A stretch of 64,000 bases of DNA from Ryuthela nishihirai (GCA_038380435.1 JAWZYU010000001.1:14612001-14676000), one strand, 5' to 3'; shown: positions 20,640 through 32,938, counted from the stretch's first letter. A program made the numbers and translations. Notes: a model not told the origin generated them from the sequence alone.

Positions 20640-22080
20640 AAGCGACTGTGGAAAATCTACGTGAGTTGTGAGAATTTGTAATTTTTTTTTGTAAAATTAA
20701 GGGGAGTTAGCAAAATCTAGGGTAGTTGTCAAAATCGAGGCAACTTGGCAAATCTAGGGCAGTTGGGAAAATCGAGACGGCAAAATCTAGAACAGTTGGC
20801 AAAATTCGAAGCCACTTAGTAAACTACAAGGTGAGTTGACAAAATCAGGACAACTCGGTAGTTGGCAAAATTCGGAGTGACTTGGCAAAATCTTGTGGGA
20901 GTTGGCAAAATTCGGGTGACTTGACAAAATCTTGGGGAGTTGGCAAAATTCGGAGTGACTTGACAAAATCTTGGGGAGTTGGCAAAATTCGGAGTGACTT
21001 GGTAAAATCTTGGGAATTTGACAAAATTCGGAGTGACTTGACAAAATCTTGGGGAGTTGGCAAAATTCGGATTGACTTGGTAAAATCTTGGGAATTTGAC
21101 AAAATTCGGAGTGACCTGGGAAAATCTTGGGGAAGTTGGCAAAATTCGGAGTGGCTTGGCAAAATATTGGGGAGTTGGTAAAATTCGGAGTGATTTGGCA
21201 ATATTGAGGGGAGTTGACAAAATTCAGGTGAGATGTAAAAATTGGGATTTTTTTCGGTAAAATTATGGCGAGTTGGCAAAATTTAAGAGAGATGGCAAAT
21301 CTTGGGGAGTTGGCAGAATTCTAAGTGCCTTTGCAAAAATCAGGTGAGATGTAAAAATTGTGTTTTTTATCCTGTAAAATTATGGTGAGTTGGCAAAAAT
21401 GAGGAAACGTGGCAAAATCTAGGAGCAGGTGGTAAAATTCGGAGTGACTTGGCAAAATCTTGGGGAGTTAGAAAAATTCGGAGTGACTTGCGAAAATCGT
21501 GAACGGTTGGAAAAATTCAGGTGAGATGTAAAAATTGGAATCTTTTTTTCTGTAAAATTATGGCGTGTTGGCAAAATCGAGGCAACTTCGCAAAATCTAG
21601 GAGAGTTGGCAAATCTTGGGGAGTTGGCAAAATTTAGAGTGACTTTGCAAAAATCTGGTGAGATGTAAAAAATGGAATTTTTTTCTGTGAAATTGTGGCG
21701 AGTTAGAAAAGTCGAGGAAACTTGGCAAAATCTAGGGCAGTTGGAAAAATTCGAATCCACTTGGTAAAATACAGGCGAGTTGTTGAAAATTGGGAATTTT
21801 TTTTATGAAATTAAGGAAAGTTGACAAAATGGAGAAAACTTGGCAAAAATTTTGAGAGTTTTGGGAATTTTGAAGTGACTTGGCAATTTAGGAGAAATGT
21901 AAAGATTGGGATTGGTTTGGTGTAATTAAGGAGAGTTGGCCAAATCAAGGGGAGTTAGAAAAATTTACACTGACTTGCTACAATTTAGGCGAGATGTAAA
22001 TTTTGGGATTATTTTTGTGAAAATATGGCTAATTGGCAAAATTGGAAGTCAAATGGCAAAATGCAGGAGAGTTGCGAAAA
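20640..22080. repeat. 39-bp satellite with higher-order structure
   Basis: Between about 20880 and 21210 the unit is GAGTTGGCAAAATTCGGAGT plus GACTTGACAAAATCTTGGG (39 bp), itself made of two similar halves built on TTGRCAAAAT. From about 21220 the 39-bp units alternate with another block containing GAGATGTAAAAATTGGGAT and GTAAAATTATGGCGAGTTGG, which recurs near 21230, 21345, 21520, 21660, 21900 and 21990. Divergence grows towards both edges. All frames on both strands stay open for long stretches because 39 is divisible by three; this is not evidence of coding. Confidence 0.9.
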
Positions 22081-22416
22081 TTACCTAATCCCCCCTTCCC
22101 ACGGAGCGAAAATCCAGGTACGAACCTGACAGATACATTCATTACTTTGTCAGTTGGCAAAATTTGATTTTGGAAAATTTTCGATTTCTTCCACCACAAT
22201 CGTAGTCCATTGCTACCCCCCTGAGAGAGAATTGGAGGGGGGACAAGGGACTGGATTTGCAATGCATTATAGCAATTCCCTCTTTGATTTAGAGCTTTTT
22301 AAAATAAAAATTTCTTGAAAAATTCATGAAATATAAAAAGTAAAATTTTTTGCCTCTTTTACCATTATTAGCATTGTGATTGTGAAAGGTGTTAGGGGTG
22401 TGTGTGTGTGTGTGTT

Positions 22417-22455
22417 GGGGGAGTCCAAGGAGGCCATGTCCCCTTGGACTCCCCC
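22417..22455. repeat. Perfect 14-bp hairpin next to a (TG)n run
   Basis: GGGGGAGTCCAAGG (22417-22430) and CCTTGGACTCCCCC (22442-22455) are exact inverted repeats with an 11-base spacer. A (GT)n microsatellite lies directly upstream at about 22398-22415, and CTAGATCCGGCCCT follows at 22462. The arrangement looks like the end of an unassigned transposon. Confidence 0.8.
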
Positions 22456-22476
22456 TCCATCCTAGATCCGGCCCTA

Positions 22477-23426
22477 CTACTGAGTAATTTCTATTTAAGG
22501 TGAAATGTATTTTGTATTATATTAAATATATCGAAAAATCTTGCATATTCTATTAGTTTACATTCAGTTAAATTATTAACTTCCAGCAGAAAATATAATT
22601 GCATTAAAAAGATATAATTTTACACTTCAAATAAAATCAGCATTATAATGAAGTAAATGACGTACGTTTTAATACAAAATAAAATTTACTTCTAAAAAAA
22701 AGTTGTCCCGTTTCACTTTTTCAGCCCATAACTCTCGTCTGATGGAGTCTCTAGGAAAAATCGTCATTAATTTACTTCTCTGAATGCTATTATTTCACCC
22801 AAAGGCGACGCAGTGAAACATGGATAAAATATAGAACCTTTTGAATGCAAATAAAAAGTAGTATAAATGCATAATATAACATCCAAGAAACTCTATTAAG
22901 TACATATACAAACATAATGACTTTCATTTCCCGGTATGACAAAACACGGCGCTCATAAACCATGTGACTCAATCAACCAATGATAATCAATCACCGAGAT
23001 GGCCAGCCTCTAACTATAGAGGATCTCTAATGGGGCCTACTGTAAAATGTTATTTTTTTATTTTGTATTCATTTTTAATTTGTTATTATTGTGTAAAATA
23101 TGTTTTCTGAGTCTAATTAATATTCATACCATTTTAATTCAGGAACGAAATGTTAAGCTAGAATGCTTTAACTTTCTCATATTCATGTATTCATTTTTGA
23201 CCAAGATGCTTTATATGCGAAGGAAGATATCACTCTGAATTTAAAGTCCAGAGCACCCGACATGTTATCAGGAGGACGAAGGTTCGTATCCCACCCCACT
23301 CAAGACAATTTTTCCTCTAAAATTGATCGACGTTGAATTCAGAATGATATATTCCTTAATATATAAATAAATACGTCGGAAAAAATCTCTTCAATCTAAA
23401 CTTTATATATGATTACTATAACAACA
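22477..23426. other. Unassigned AT-rich DNA
   Basis: Small open frames at 22790-22972 and 23047-23238 encode only hydrophobic low-complexity sequence; I see no gene. Confidence 0.4.
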
Positions 23427-23635
23427 GCCGTCTCGTGTCCGAACGGTTAGCGCGCTTGGCTACTGATTTAAGAAACCTGGGTTTGAGCCCCAGATAAGGC
23501 GTGGATGCTTGTGTCGTTTTTCTGCTGAGGTCTCGCCATCCACACAGATATTCTACTATGGCGTATTAAACTGACAGGCTTCTGTCAGACCTATGTGGCA
23601 AGCAGCTGCTTGAGGGGGGTATTTATTTATATTTT
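23427..23635 (+). mobile_element. SINE-B, full-length copy
   Basis: Plus-strand copy of the second tRNA-derived SINE. The head reads GCCGTCTCGTGTCCGAACGG then TTAGCGCGCTTGGC, with a B box-like GGGTTTGAGCCCC; both boxes carry substitutions compared with the other copies. The body follows (GCTGAGGTCTCGCCATCC, ACTGACAGGCTTCTGTCAGA) and the 3' end is CTGCTTGAGGGGGGTATTTA with an AT-rich tail. Total about 209 bp. Confidence 0.9.
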
Positions 23636-23639
23636 ATTA

Positions 23640-24898
23640 AAACAATCGCATTTTAAAGAAAAAATTGCAATTTAAAAAATAAATGTAACTTTTTCGCGTC
23701 GGTGTCGCCTATATCATCACATCATCTTTTTTATTTCTCGAAACTGTTTCAGTTCCTCGTTTCTTGTTGAATAATGATCTCATTTGTTTTCTTTGCAACT
23801 TTCCTGTTGTTTCATAAACGGCCACCTGTAAAATGTTTTGCCATTTAGATCAGCGTGTTCCTCAACTGGAGCATAACTGCATGAGGCCACCAAAAGATGA
23901 AAGCCATCTTGCTAGATGAAGACGCGTCGCGCCGATATTAGTTATGGGTATCGACTGCTCGTTGGCATGGCAACAAGAGTAATAGGGACTCTATCTTTCT
24001 CTCTTGACTGGGATAGTTGTGGAAAGCCAGTCTTCGTAATGACAGAGCTGAAGGAACCGTATACTCAGCTCATTGTGTACAATCATAATGAAAGTTCTTC
24101 AAATAGGAGCAGACATAACCCCTCGGGCATGCACGTGGTCTCCTTCCCACGGAGGCTTTGACTGGCCACCGCCGTTGGCCCGTGTTACGTGAGAGGAAAC
24201 CAGAAGAAGCCACATTGCTCTGTATCGCGGAGTGACCAGAACAGCGAAGAAACGCAGTGACAGTGATGGAGCGCCTCGAGGAAGTGGTAACGAAAGAGAG
24301 CTGTCTCGATATTTGCCTTGCTGCAATGATATCTGTACCCAGCTGCAATCATCATGCGACGCACTTAAAAGAAAACGCAGAGGCGATATTCTCATTAACA
24401 CTGAGATATCAAAGTTTAATTATAGAAGAGGCATTTCCTTTGTTTAATTATCTCAAGTGTTCTAAATCAGTGTTGGCATAACTGAGCCCCCAGCTATGGA
24501 TTATGTGGGGGGGAGGGCGAGAGACAATGTGTCTTTCAGAGGGATCAAGGCTGGAGGGAAGCCCCTACAGGGACACGGGTCTAGAGTAATCCTGATATTT
24601 AAATTATTTAATTTATCTTTATCACGCTTCTAGAATCATAGTTTAATTATTTTAAAAATGGCTTTATGACTTTAGTCTTAATAGTAATGAGAGAAAGCCT
24701 GTGATGTGACTTAGATGTAAACGAATTTAGGAGAGGAGAGCTTCGGATCTAATAAATCTGTCCTTCCAGATCATATGTAAACTTTTGCTCAGTCACTCGA
24801 TGGATAACGGATTGTTCAGCCAAAACGAAAAAAGAAAAATCCAAAAAGAACCCATTTAATTAAATTTACTGAAAAGTAGAGTACTCATACATACAACA
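23640..24898. other. Unassigned DNA
   Basis: Overlapping frames between 23916 and 24481 on both strands contain no recognisable domain and contradict each other. No repeat or RNA assigned. Confidence 0.4.
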
Positions 24899-25115
24899 CA
24901 GTGAAATGCCAGTATAACGAATGTCAGAATAGCAAAATATTCATCACAACTAAATTTTTTCCCGACCCCGGTCACTTTACTATGTATTTTTATGTGAAAA
25001 AGTTTCATTTTAACGAATGCCAGTATAACGAAAATATCGTTGAATGAAATAAAAATTTATGCAGGAGCAAAAAAAAAATTACCAATATAACGAATTTTTA
25101 AAACGGAAAATAACC
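24899..25115. mobile_element. Possible pogo/Tigger-type element fragment
   Basis: CAGTGAAATGCCAGTATAAC followed by GAATGTCAGAATAGC resembles the termini of pogo/Tigger elements (CAGT...TATAACGAA). Related TATAACGAA motifs recur at about 25023 and 25086. I do not see a matching inverted right terminus, so this is a weak call. Confidence 0.3.
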
Positions 25116-25136
25116 TTAAACAAAAAGTACAAAGTA

Positions 25137-25345
25137 CAGTCGCTCAAAAAATATCCAAACACTATGGTTGATTACAAAATTCAGAAAAAATATCTGGCAA
25201 TTTTTTTAGAAATTAGTGATCTGGCAACCTTCGTTTCACGTGACACGAAGGTTGCCAGATCACTAATTTCTAAAAAATCGTTGCCAGGCATTTTTTCTGA
25301 ATTCTGTAATCAACTATAGTTTTCGGATATTTATTTGAGCGACTG
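25137..25345. mobile_element. Palindromic Tc1-type MITE, copy 1 (209 bp)
   Basis: Starts CAGTCGCTCAAAAAATATCC and ends with the inverted counterpart TTATTTGAGCGACTG. It is flanked by TA on both sides (25135-25136, 25346-25347), the target duplication of Tc1/mariner elements. Nearly the whole element is a palindrome: the centre holds GGCAACCTTCG-TTTCACGTGACACG-AAGGTTGCC. No coding capacity; the 86-codon frame across it is a by-product. Copies 2 and 3 are at 52919 and 54650. Confidence 0.9.
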
Positions 25346-25349
25346 TACA

Positions 25350-26171
25350 TTTCAGAATCTCGCAACGTTTCAATAATTTCAATGCTGTGAAACATCTGAC
25401 CAATCTCAACGCTATGAATCACATGCTATTTTACAACGCCTGGCATGCATCTTTTCCGATCTCACTGCGTGGCACAGATGAACTCTCCTCGTGCGACATA
25501 ATACTTTAAAGCAGCGTTGCCACATATTCTTTGGGCTTGGAGAAAGCTTGGAGATCTATGTAACTTTGTGTTGCATTGCATTGCAGCAAAAAAACTAGAT
25601 AGAGCTTGAAAAAAGCTAAGTTGGCAACCCTGCAGGGGCTTAGTACCCTGAGATTTTTGATAAAAGGACATACTAAGAATTTGACTTATTTCCACAGGTT
25701 TATTGCAATTGAAAAACAACATTTACAGCATTTTTCCTCAGAAAATTGGAGTGCATGTGACCAGAGACAAGTTTCTTGAGTTTTGATGTTGTACAGAATG
25801 AGAAATATTTTTTAAATAGCGAAGAATTTGTTAACTAATAAATGTTATTCTGAATACCAAGAAATTTGCTCTGCTACTTTAATTTTATCATTTAAATAAT
25901 GTTTTGTCTTTATGTATTTATTCGTTTCCATATGCTGTGTTGCATTATATGAAAATTTGGTAATACAATTTCATATATTCCATCCAGTGGTATAATTCAG
26001 CTGGTTCACAATGGTCTTGCTGAAACAGTTTTATTGACTGCCAAAACGGTTGTTAAAAAATAAAAAAATAATTTAAAGTAAATGGAACACGTTACTAATA
26101 AAAACAAGGGTGATTAATAATGAAACAAATATAGGTATACAAAGCGAACCGAACTGTCTCTTATAAAATGA
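25350..26171. other. Unassigned DNA
   Basis: No feature recognised. The 86-codon minus-strand frame at 25462-25722 has no motif I know. Confidence 0.4.
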
Positions 26172-26379
26172 AATGAAATAAATAAATACCCCCTCAAGCA
26201 GCTGCTTGCCACAGAGGTCTGACAGGAGCCTGTCAGTTTATATGCCACAGTAGAAGATCTGAGAGGATGGCAGGACCTCAGCAGAAAACAACACGAACAT
26301 CCATGCCTTACCCGGGGCTCGAACCCAGGTCCCGTAGATCAGTAGCCAAGCGCGCTAACCACTCGGCCACGGGACGGCT
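26172..26379 (-). mobile_element. SINE-B, full-length copy
   Basis: Minus-strand copy from the (AAATA) tail and CCCCCTCAAGCAGCTGCTTG to the head ending GGCCACGGGACGGC. The head has an intact A box (TGGCCGAGTGG) and B box (GGTTCGAGCCC), so it may retain an internal RNA polymerase III promoter. The anticodon position reads ACT, but the cloverleaf is not good enough to name the parent tRNA. Confidence 0.92.
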
Positions 26380-26382
26380 AAA

Positions 26383-26527
26383 AATTATCCCCTCAAGCAG
26401 CTGCTTGCCACAGAGGTCTGACAGGAGCCTGTCAGTTTATATGCCATAGTAGAGGGTCTGTGAGGATGGCAGAACCTCAGCAGAAAAACGACACATACAT
26501 CCATGCCTTACCCGGGGCTCGAACCCA
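26383..26527 (-). mobile_element. SINE-B, second copy in tandem, head-truncated
   Basis: Begins at TTATCCCCTCAAGCAGCTGC only a few bases after the head of the preceding copy and runs to CCCGGGGCTCGAACCC, where it stops at the B box. The two copies differ at several positions (GATCTGAGAGGATGG versus GGTCTGTGAGGATGG). Either a second insertion into the junction or a dimer. Confidence 0.88.
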
Positions 26528-29100
26528 AATGAGATCCCATTAAATGCGTTTCTTTGTAAGTAAAAAATAATAATAAAGAGAAATTAATGAGAATTGACTA
26601 TGGGATGACACAACTGATATGAATTCACCAAAATCACTTTTGAAAACTTTTTTGTTTGTACGAAAATGAACGTTATGACATAGAAAAATATATTTTTTTA
26701 AAAATCAAGGTTTTATTTGAAGATCTCGGCTTTTACTGATCAAATTATTAGTGTAGTAGAAGTTATAATATTATTAATTTTTATTCATTACACAGTTAAT
26801 TCACAATCCCAAATAAATTCACAGATATTTTTTACCAATGAAATAAGGATACAACTTTATTGGAAAAATCTGAAAAGTCCAGATGTTTCGAGCCAAGTTC
26901 TTTTAATATCAATGCTTCATAGATAAAGGACATAAAGAAAGCCACGTCAACTTCTCATGCTTCTACAAGTGCGATTTTGTTTTCGAATAAATATAACAGT
27001 AAGAAGGAAATTCTTCTAGAAGGAAAAAAGTGTCCTTGTCGAAACTTTTTAGCGGCATCTCTATTCCTATGGGCGTATCCCAATGGTGTTTCACTTCTGG
27101 GACACGTGGGATCAGCCTTGACAAATTCAATCCGAATCACTTCTTCAAAGAGAAAAGAAGCGTGAGACCAACGATACTTCGATCCGATACACATCACAAA
27201 ACTTCTTTGCCACCATTCGAGGTATGAATCCTTCTGCTGCAATTTACTGACGACCACAAATCGACATGATACCACTTATTACTGTTCAGATTCTACGACT
27301 GGTTCCTCATAAATATTTCAGAGATTCTTAGGAAGAGTATAGAAACCTTAAAAATTTGTTGACCATTTCAAGGGAGCCATCATGCCTCAACACCAAACAA
27401 TGGAGATGTAATTTGATCTCTCTCTCGAAACGTGTACCTGAAATGTTTATCAGGGGGTGGTGAAAGTGACTCCATACCTTTCAAGTACTTTTAACATATG
27501 TTCAAAATATTATTTATTGCTTTCAGTTTGTAGTCCATCTATAGATATTCATCTTTTTTTTATTTTGAGAGATAACTGTAAAATTATTTTTGCATCGGAT
27601 AAGTACTAATGAAATATTAAGATCTGAATTTTTCGGATCTTCCGATACTTTGAAATTCGACGCTCAGAAATCCTTAACATTGCAAAATATCAAACCCTAA
27701 GTGTTTATTTTAAACTACACTACACATATGAAATGTGGGTAGCATAATGTCGTTGTCAAGGTCAGGAGCTGTTGGAGGGCTAGGAGATCTAGGTGACGGC
27801 CGAGACTCTCACTCCTACAGCTAAACAAGAAAAAAAAGGGTGCTTTGGCTTAGTCCAGTACATTTTATTTTAAAAATGCGACTGAATTTTCACTTCAGAA
27901 AGCGCATTAATTAATTGCGCAACTAAAACGCAAATTATTACCAAGTTAGCTTAAACTTTTCCTTATTAATTTATTTTCGTTAGGCTAGTTAATCCTTTGT
28001 ATACCTAAATTTGAGAAATAAAATTACACAAAGCATTTGAAATAATTAAAGATATGCTTATTCGCTAAGTACCTAAAGAGCGTCAATTATATTTTATCTT
28101 TGAAACAGAATAGAAATGTTCGCTGACTGACTATAAGCAAACGTAAAGCTATTTTCTTCAACATGATAAGTTATGACCTACAACGAAAAAATTAAACTGC
28201 AAATTTGCATAGAAGTAATGAAAATTAAAAAATTATGTTCTAATGACTCTCCCTTCTGTAAACAAAAACTGCCTGTTGCAACGTTGAGGTCACCTTCACT
28301 AATTGCTTTGCACGAATAAAACGTTTAACGATATATTAGGCTAAAATATAAAAATATTTTTAACTGATTCAAGGCTCTTGTAAAAGGCTGGCTAAGATCA
28401 AGTTGCGTAATGAATGCTTTTCGCCTTATTTTTTTAGCTTCGTTTAACGTCATTATTATAACCTGTGGTTAAAACAATCAATTTAGCGTTATTAAGTTAA
28501 AAATAATTGCTAATACCATTTAAATATTATAATGTTTGAATAGATAGGGATGTAAAATAGTATCAAGCAGAAAATTTTAAATCAGGAGCTTTTGAAGGGA
28601 AAAAAGCGATTTCATTTGATAAAACACAACGAAAGTTCCAAGTAACTTTCAAAAAAAAATCTAATAATTTGCAGTGTTAATATTGCATGATGAGATTTAA
28701 ATATTTTTTTATTAGGTATGAAAGCAAAAACGAAATTCATTAATACCTCTGCAGAATGTGCAGCTGAAACTACGTAATTATTTAAAAAAAGGAGCGACAG
28801 AATGGGGACTTTGGTACCAGTTTTTCATCAATATGAACTTCTACGTCAACATAATTGGTTGTTATTAGGAAAAACTGCATTGTATTCACCTGTTATAGGA
28901 ATCCTGGTGAGCAAATGTTCTTTGAAACCCATAACAAAAACAGTACGGAGAAAGAAATCATGATTGTTATTCCTTTTTTTCTGGTTTCCCCGAGACTGCA
29001 GAAAAGTTGCCAATCTAGCTCCTAAAGAAGCATACAGAGTTATTTTAAAATCAAGATCAGAAACTATCTTAGGAATCATTTCGACCGCTCAATTGTTTAC
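26528..29100. other. Unassigned AT-rich DNA
   Basis: About 2.6 kb without a recognisable repeat or gene. Frames around 26955-27275 on both strands overlap each other and carry no known motif. Confidence 0.4.
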
Positions 29101-29112
29101 AAATACAGTATT

Positions 29113-29496
29113 GTGCGGGGGGGTGGCTCAGTCGGTAGGGCGCCAGGCTCGTAATCTGTAGTTCCCAGGTTCCAGTCCCAGCTGGGTCAGCGTTGAGATT
29201 TATCTCCGCAAAATTTCCTGCCCTGCCCACGGTCAGTAGGGGACACCGATGGGCTTGAAAGGCCGCCGTCCGTCGGATGGGACATTAAGTCGTGGCTCCG
29301 TGTACGGGAGAGCCATACCCTGTGCACGTTAAAGAACACGCTGGATGTCCTTGACGGGAGGCTACCATCTGTCTCCCAACAGCTGTTCCAGTGGGTCCCC
29401 TCCCCCAACATTCTCTGAGCTTTCGGGGTGCATATGACCTGGCCATTTAGCCCATGATGTGCAAAAAAGTGCCGTTCAGAGGTAAAACAACAACCC
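29113..29496 (+). mobile_element. SINE-A, complete copy with 12-bp target duplication
   Basis: Plus-strand copy from GGGGGGGTGGCTCAGTCGGT to GTAAAACAACAACCC, flanked by perfect AAATACAGTATT at 29101-29112 and 29497-29508. The B box carries a change (GGTTCCAGTCC for GGTTCGAGTCC) at a base that is nearly invariant in active promoters, so this copy is probably silent. Confidence 0.95.
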
Positions 29497-29508
29497 AAAT
29501 ACAGTATT

Positions 29509-30828
29509 ACTAGGAAAGTTTGCGTTTTTGGCCTTCTCAATACACATCTTTGCTTATCTCTTTTTCTCTACAAATGAGACAGAGAGGAAACCAGACAAGC
29601 TACTCCTTGTTTGTATAGGCCTTTTTTCTCTGTTAAGAAGTAACTGAAATTTACTCCATGTCCCTCCCCCCCCCCACCAAACTTAAAAACAAACAAAGAA
29701 GAAGAATATTTCGTCTGTGGCAAATATCGGATTCTCGATTTCAAAGTAGGTGAAGCTTTTCTAATTTCTGCATATTACATCCTCTGATAGTGGAAATTAG
29801 TACTAATGTACGATTTGGAATATGTAAATAGTAATGTTTTATTCGTAATTATACAACACTATGAGAATTTTTCAGTGATCTCTTAAACAAGAAACATTCA
29901 TCCCCCCACCTTTGAGGGTAAAAGCGTAAAACGTTTCTGAAGATGTAAAATATTGACGGTTTTAGACGGTTGGGACGAATTTTAGCTTTATATAAAAACG
30001 GGATGCTCGAAGGACTTACAGATAAATACTCAGTAATGAAAACACAGTACCCCAAAACTCAACCACCAAAAGCAAAGCAAATGTATTCATCGGAATGTAA
30101 CCTTTTTTAACTTAAGTTTTTCTTCGAAAACCAACAAGCATTATGTTTCCAAGCTAATTGCAAAAGTAAAGAAAAAACGGAACAATTCATTAAAAGCGGG
30201 ACTTACACAAGTCTTAATCCCCCTAACCTACTCACACATGTCTTCTCAAGCAGGTATAGTCTACGAAGATTCAACCAGACTTTATATTTGTAGTTCTTTA
30301 AATACATCAACCATAGCAATTTCTATTGCACTCAGCCGTTCAGTGCAATTCTGATAAGAGTCAATTTGACAATGTCCATCCATATCATTCGAATTTGGTC
30401 TCTTTCCGCCAGTCCTTTCGGTAACGCTATTTTTAACTCTATTTGTTAATCTGTCATTCTGCATACAAGCAAATTTACAAAATCAGTGCACCCGCTTCCC
30501 ATTTAAGATGCAGCTTTAAGGAAATGTTTGAAATTGTGTTATTAAATGAGGACTACTTCTTATAAACCGGTGATACCCTAAGGGAGCAACACAAGCCCCT
30601 AAGGGGCGTTTTCTTGATTTTTTTCGGAGAAAATCGATTAAATGAAATATCGAATTCAGGGGGTTCCCCGAATTACGAAACTACGACTTATGAATGTCTG
30701 TGCTTACAAATCATATATATCACGGGTATATATATAAGACCTCACAGCCAAACCCAGCACAATCGAAAGAAGTAAAAATGAATACGTAATAGCAGCTCCA
30801 ATATTCCATGTTCAGATCAGGATACAGG
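29509..30828. other. Unassigned DNA
   Basis: No gene or repeat recognised. A CCCCCCCCCACC tract lies near 29667. Frames at 29849-30055 and 30282-30464 (minus) have no known motif. Confidence 0.4.
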
Positions 30829-32938
30829 GGAGGAGGGAAGAGGGCCATTGTTGCCCCTTTCAGAATGCGAGTATGGGTAAAAGCGGCCAAGGAGGAGGCA
30901 AGAGGGCCATGGTTGCCCCTTTCAGAATGCGAGTATGGGTAAAAGCGGCCAAGGAGAAGGCAAGAGGGCCATGGTTGCCCCTTTCAGAATGCGAGTATGG
31001 GTAAAAGCGGCCAAGGAGAAGGCAAGAGGGTCATGGTTGCCCCTTTCAGAATGCGAGTATGGGTAAAAGCGGCCAAGGAGAAGGCAAGAGGGTCATGGTT
31101 GCCCCTTTCAGAATGCGAGTATGGGTAAAAGCGGCCAAGGAGAAGGCAAGAGGGCCATGGTTGCCCCTTTCAGAATGCGAGTATGGGTAAAAGCGGCCAA
31201 GGAGAAGGCAAGAGGGTCATGGTTGCCCCTTTCAGAATGCGAGTATGGGTAAAAGCGGCCAAGGAGAAGGCAAGAGGGTCATGGTTGCCCCTTTCAGAAT
31301 GCGAGTATGGGTAAAAGCGGCCAAGGAGAAGGCAAGAGGGTCATGGTTGCCCCTTTCAGAATGCGAGTATGGGTAAAAGCGGCCAAGGAGAAGGCAAGAG
31401 GGTCATGGTTGCCCCTTTCAGAATGCGAGTATTTGTAAAAGCGGCCAAGGAGGAGGCAAGAGGGCCATGGTTGTCCCTTTCAGAATGCGAGTATGGGTAA
31501 AAGCGGCCAAGGAGAAGGCAAGAGGGCCATGGTTGCCCCTTTCAGAATGCGAGTATGGGTAAAAGCGGCCAAGGAGGAGGCAAGAGGGTCATGGTTGCCC
31601 CTTTCAGAATGCGAGAATGGGTAAAAGCGGCCAAGGAGGAGGCAAGAGGGCCATGGTTGCCCCTTTCAGAATGCGAGTATGGGTAAAAGCGGCCAAGGAG
31701 GAGGCAAGAGGGCCATGGTTGCCCCTTTCAGAATGCGAGTATGGGTAAAAGCGGCCAAGGAGAAGGCAAGAGGGTCATGGTTGCCCCTTTCAGAATGCGA
31801 GTATGGGTAAAAGCGGCCAAGGAGGAGGCAAGAGGGTCATGGTTGCCCCTTTCAGAATGCGAGTATGGGTAAAAGCGGCCAAGGAGAAGGCAAGAGGGTC
31901 ATGGTTGCCCCTTTCAGAATGCGAGTATGGGTAATAGCGGCCAAGGAGAAGGCAAGAGGGTCATGGTTGCCCCTTTCAGAATGCGAGTATGGGTAAAAGC
32001 GGCCAAGGAGGAGGCAAGAGGGCCATGGTTGCCCCTTTCAGAATGCGAGTATGGGTAAAAGCGGCCAAGGAGGAGGCAAGAGGGCCATGGTTGCCCCTTT
32101 CAGAATGCGAGTATGGGTAAAAGCGGCCAAGGAGGAGGCAAGAGGGCCATGGTTGCCCCTTTCAGAATGCGAGTATGGGTAAAAGCGGCCAAGGAGAAGG
32201 CAAGAGGGTCATGGTTGCCCCTTTCAGAATGCGAGTATGGGTAAAAGCGGCCAAGGAGGAGGCAAGAGGGTCATGGTTGCCCCTTTCAGAATGCGAGTAT
32301 GGGTAAAAGCGGCCAAGGAGAAGGCAAGAGGGTCATGGTTGCCCCTTTCAGAATGCGAGTATGGGTAATAGCGGCCAAGGAGAAGGCAAGAGGGTCATGG
32401 TTGCCCCTTTCAGAATGCGAGTATGGGTAAAAGCGGCCAAGGAGAAGGCAAGAGGGCCATGGTTGCCCCTTTCAGAATGCGAGTATGGGTAAAAGCAACC
32501 AAGGAGAAAGCAAGAGGGTCATGGTTGCCCCTTTCAGAATGCGAGTATGGGTAAAAGCGGCCAAGGAGAAGGCAAGAGGGTCATGGTTGCCCCTTTCAGA
32601 ATGCGAGTATGGGTAAAAGCGGCCAAGGAGAAGGCAAGAGGGCCATGGTTGCCCCTGTCAGAATGCGAGTATGGGTAAAAGCGGCCAAGGAGAAGGCAAG
32701 AGGGTCATGGTTGCCCCTTTCAGAATGCGAGTATAGGTAAAAGCGGCCAAGGAGAAGGCAAGAGGGTCATGGTTGCCCCTTTCAGAATGCGAGTATGGGT
32801 AAAAGCGGCCAAGGAGGAGGCAAGAGGGCCATGGTTGCCCCTTTCAGAATGCGAGTATGGATAAAAGCAGCCAAGGAGAAGGCAAGAGGGTCATGGTTGC
32901 CCCTTTCAGAATGCGAGTATGGGTTAAAGCGGCCAAAA
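30829..32938. repeat. 62-bp satellite array, about 34 units
   Basis: The unit is AAAAGCGGCCAAGGAGAAGG, CAAGAGGGTCATGGTTGCCC, CTTTCAGAATGCGAGTATGG, GT (62 bp). Two main variable positions (GGAGGAGG or GGAGAAGG; GGGTCATGG or GGGCCATGG) let units be typed. A block of about six units around 31600-31970 is repeated with the same variant order at an offset of exactly 434 bp (seven units), including the private variant GTAATAGCGG at 31931 and 32365. Because 62 is not divisible by three there is no continuous frame. Confidence 0.97.

Noticed and set aside
20787..21279. Overlapping repetitive open frames on both strands in the 39-bp satellite
   Set aside because: Open in several frames at once because the period is divisible by three and the unit happens to lack stops. 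This is not evidence for a protein.
23916..24481. Possible host gene with overlapping frames on both strands
   Set aside because: The frames are short, contradict each other and have no recognisable domain or convincing splice arrangement.
26300..26379. Possible genuine tRNA genes at the A/B box sequences
   Set aside because: The boxes belong to SINE heads: the same flanking body follows in every copy, the acceptor stem does not close, and target duplications surround the whole SINE.
26955..27275. A 106-codon minus-strand frame that might be a host exon
   Set aside because: No known motif; two plus-strand frames of similar length overlap it. I cannot support it without a protein match.
30829..32938. 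CRISPR array or coding repeat
   Set aside because: It is a pure 62-bp tandem repeat without variable spacers, and the period is not a multiple of three, so no continuous frame exists.
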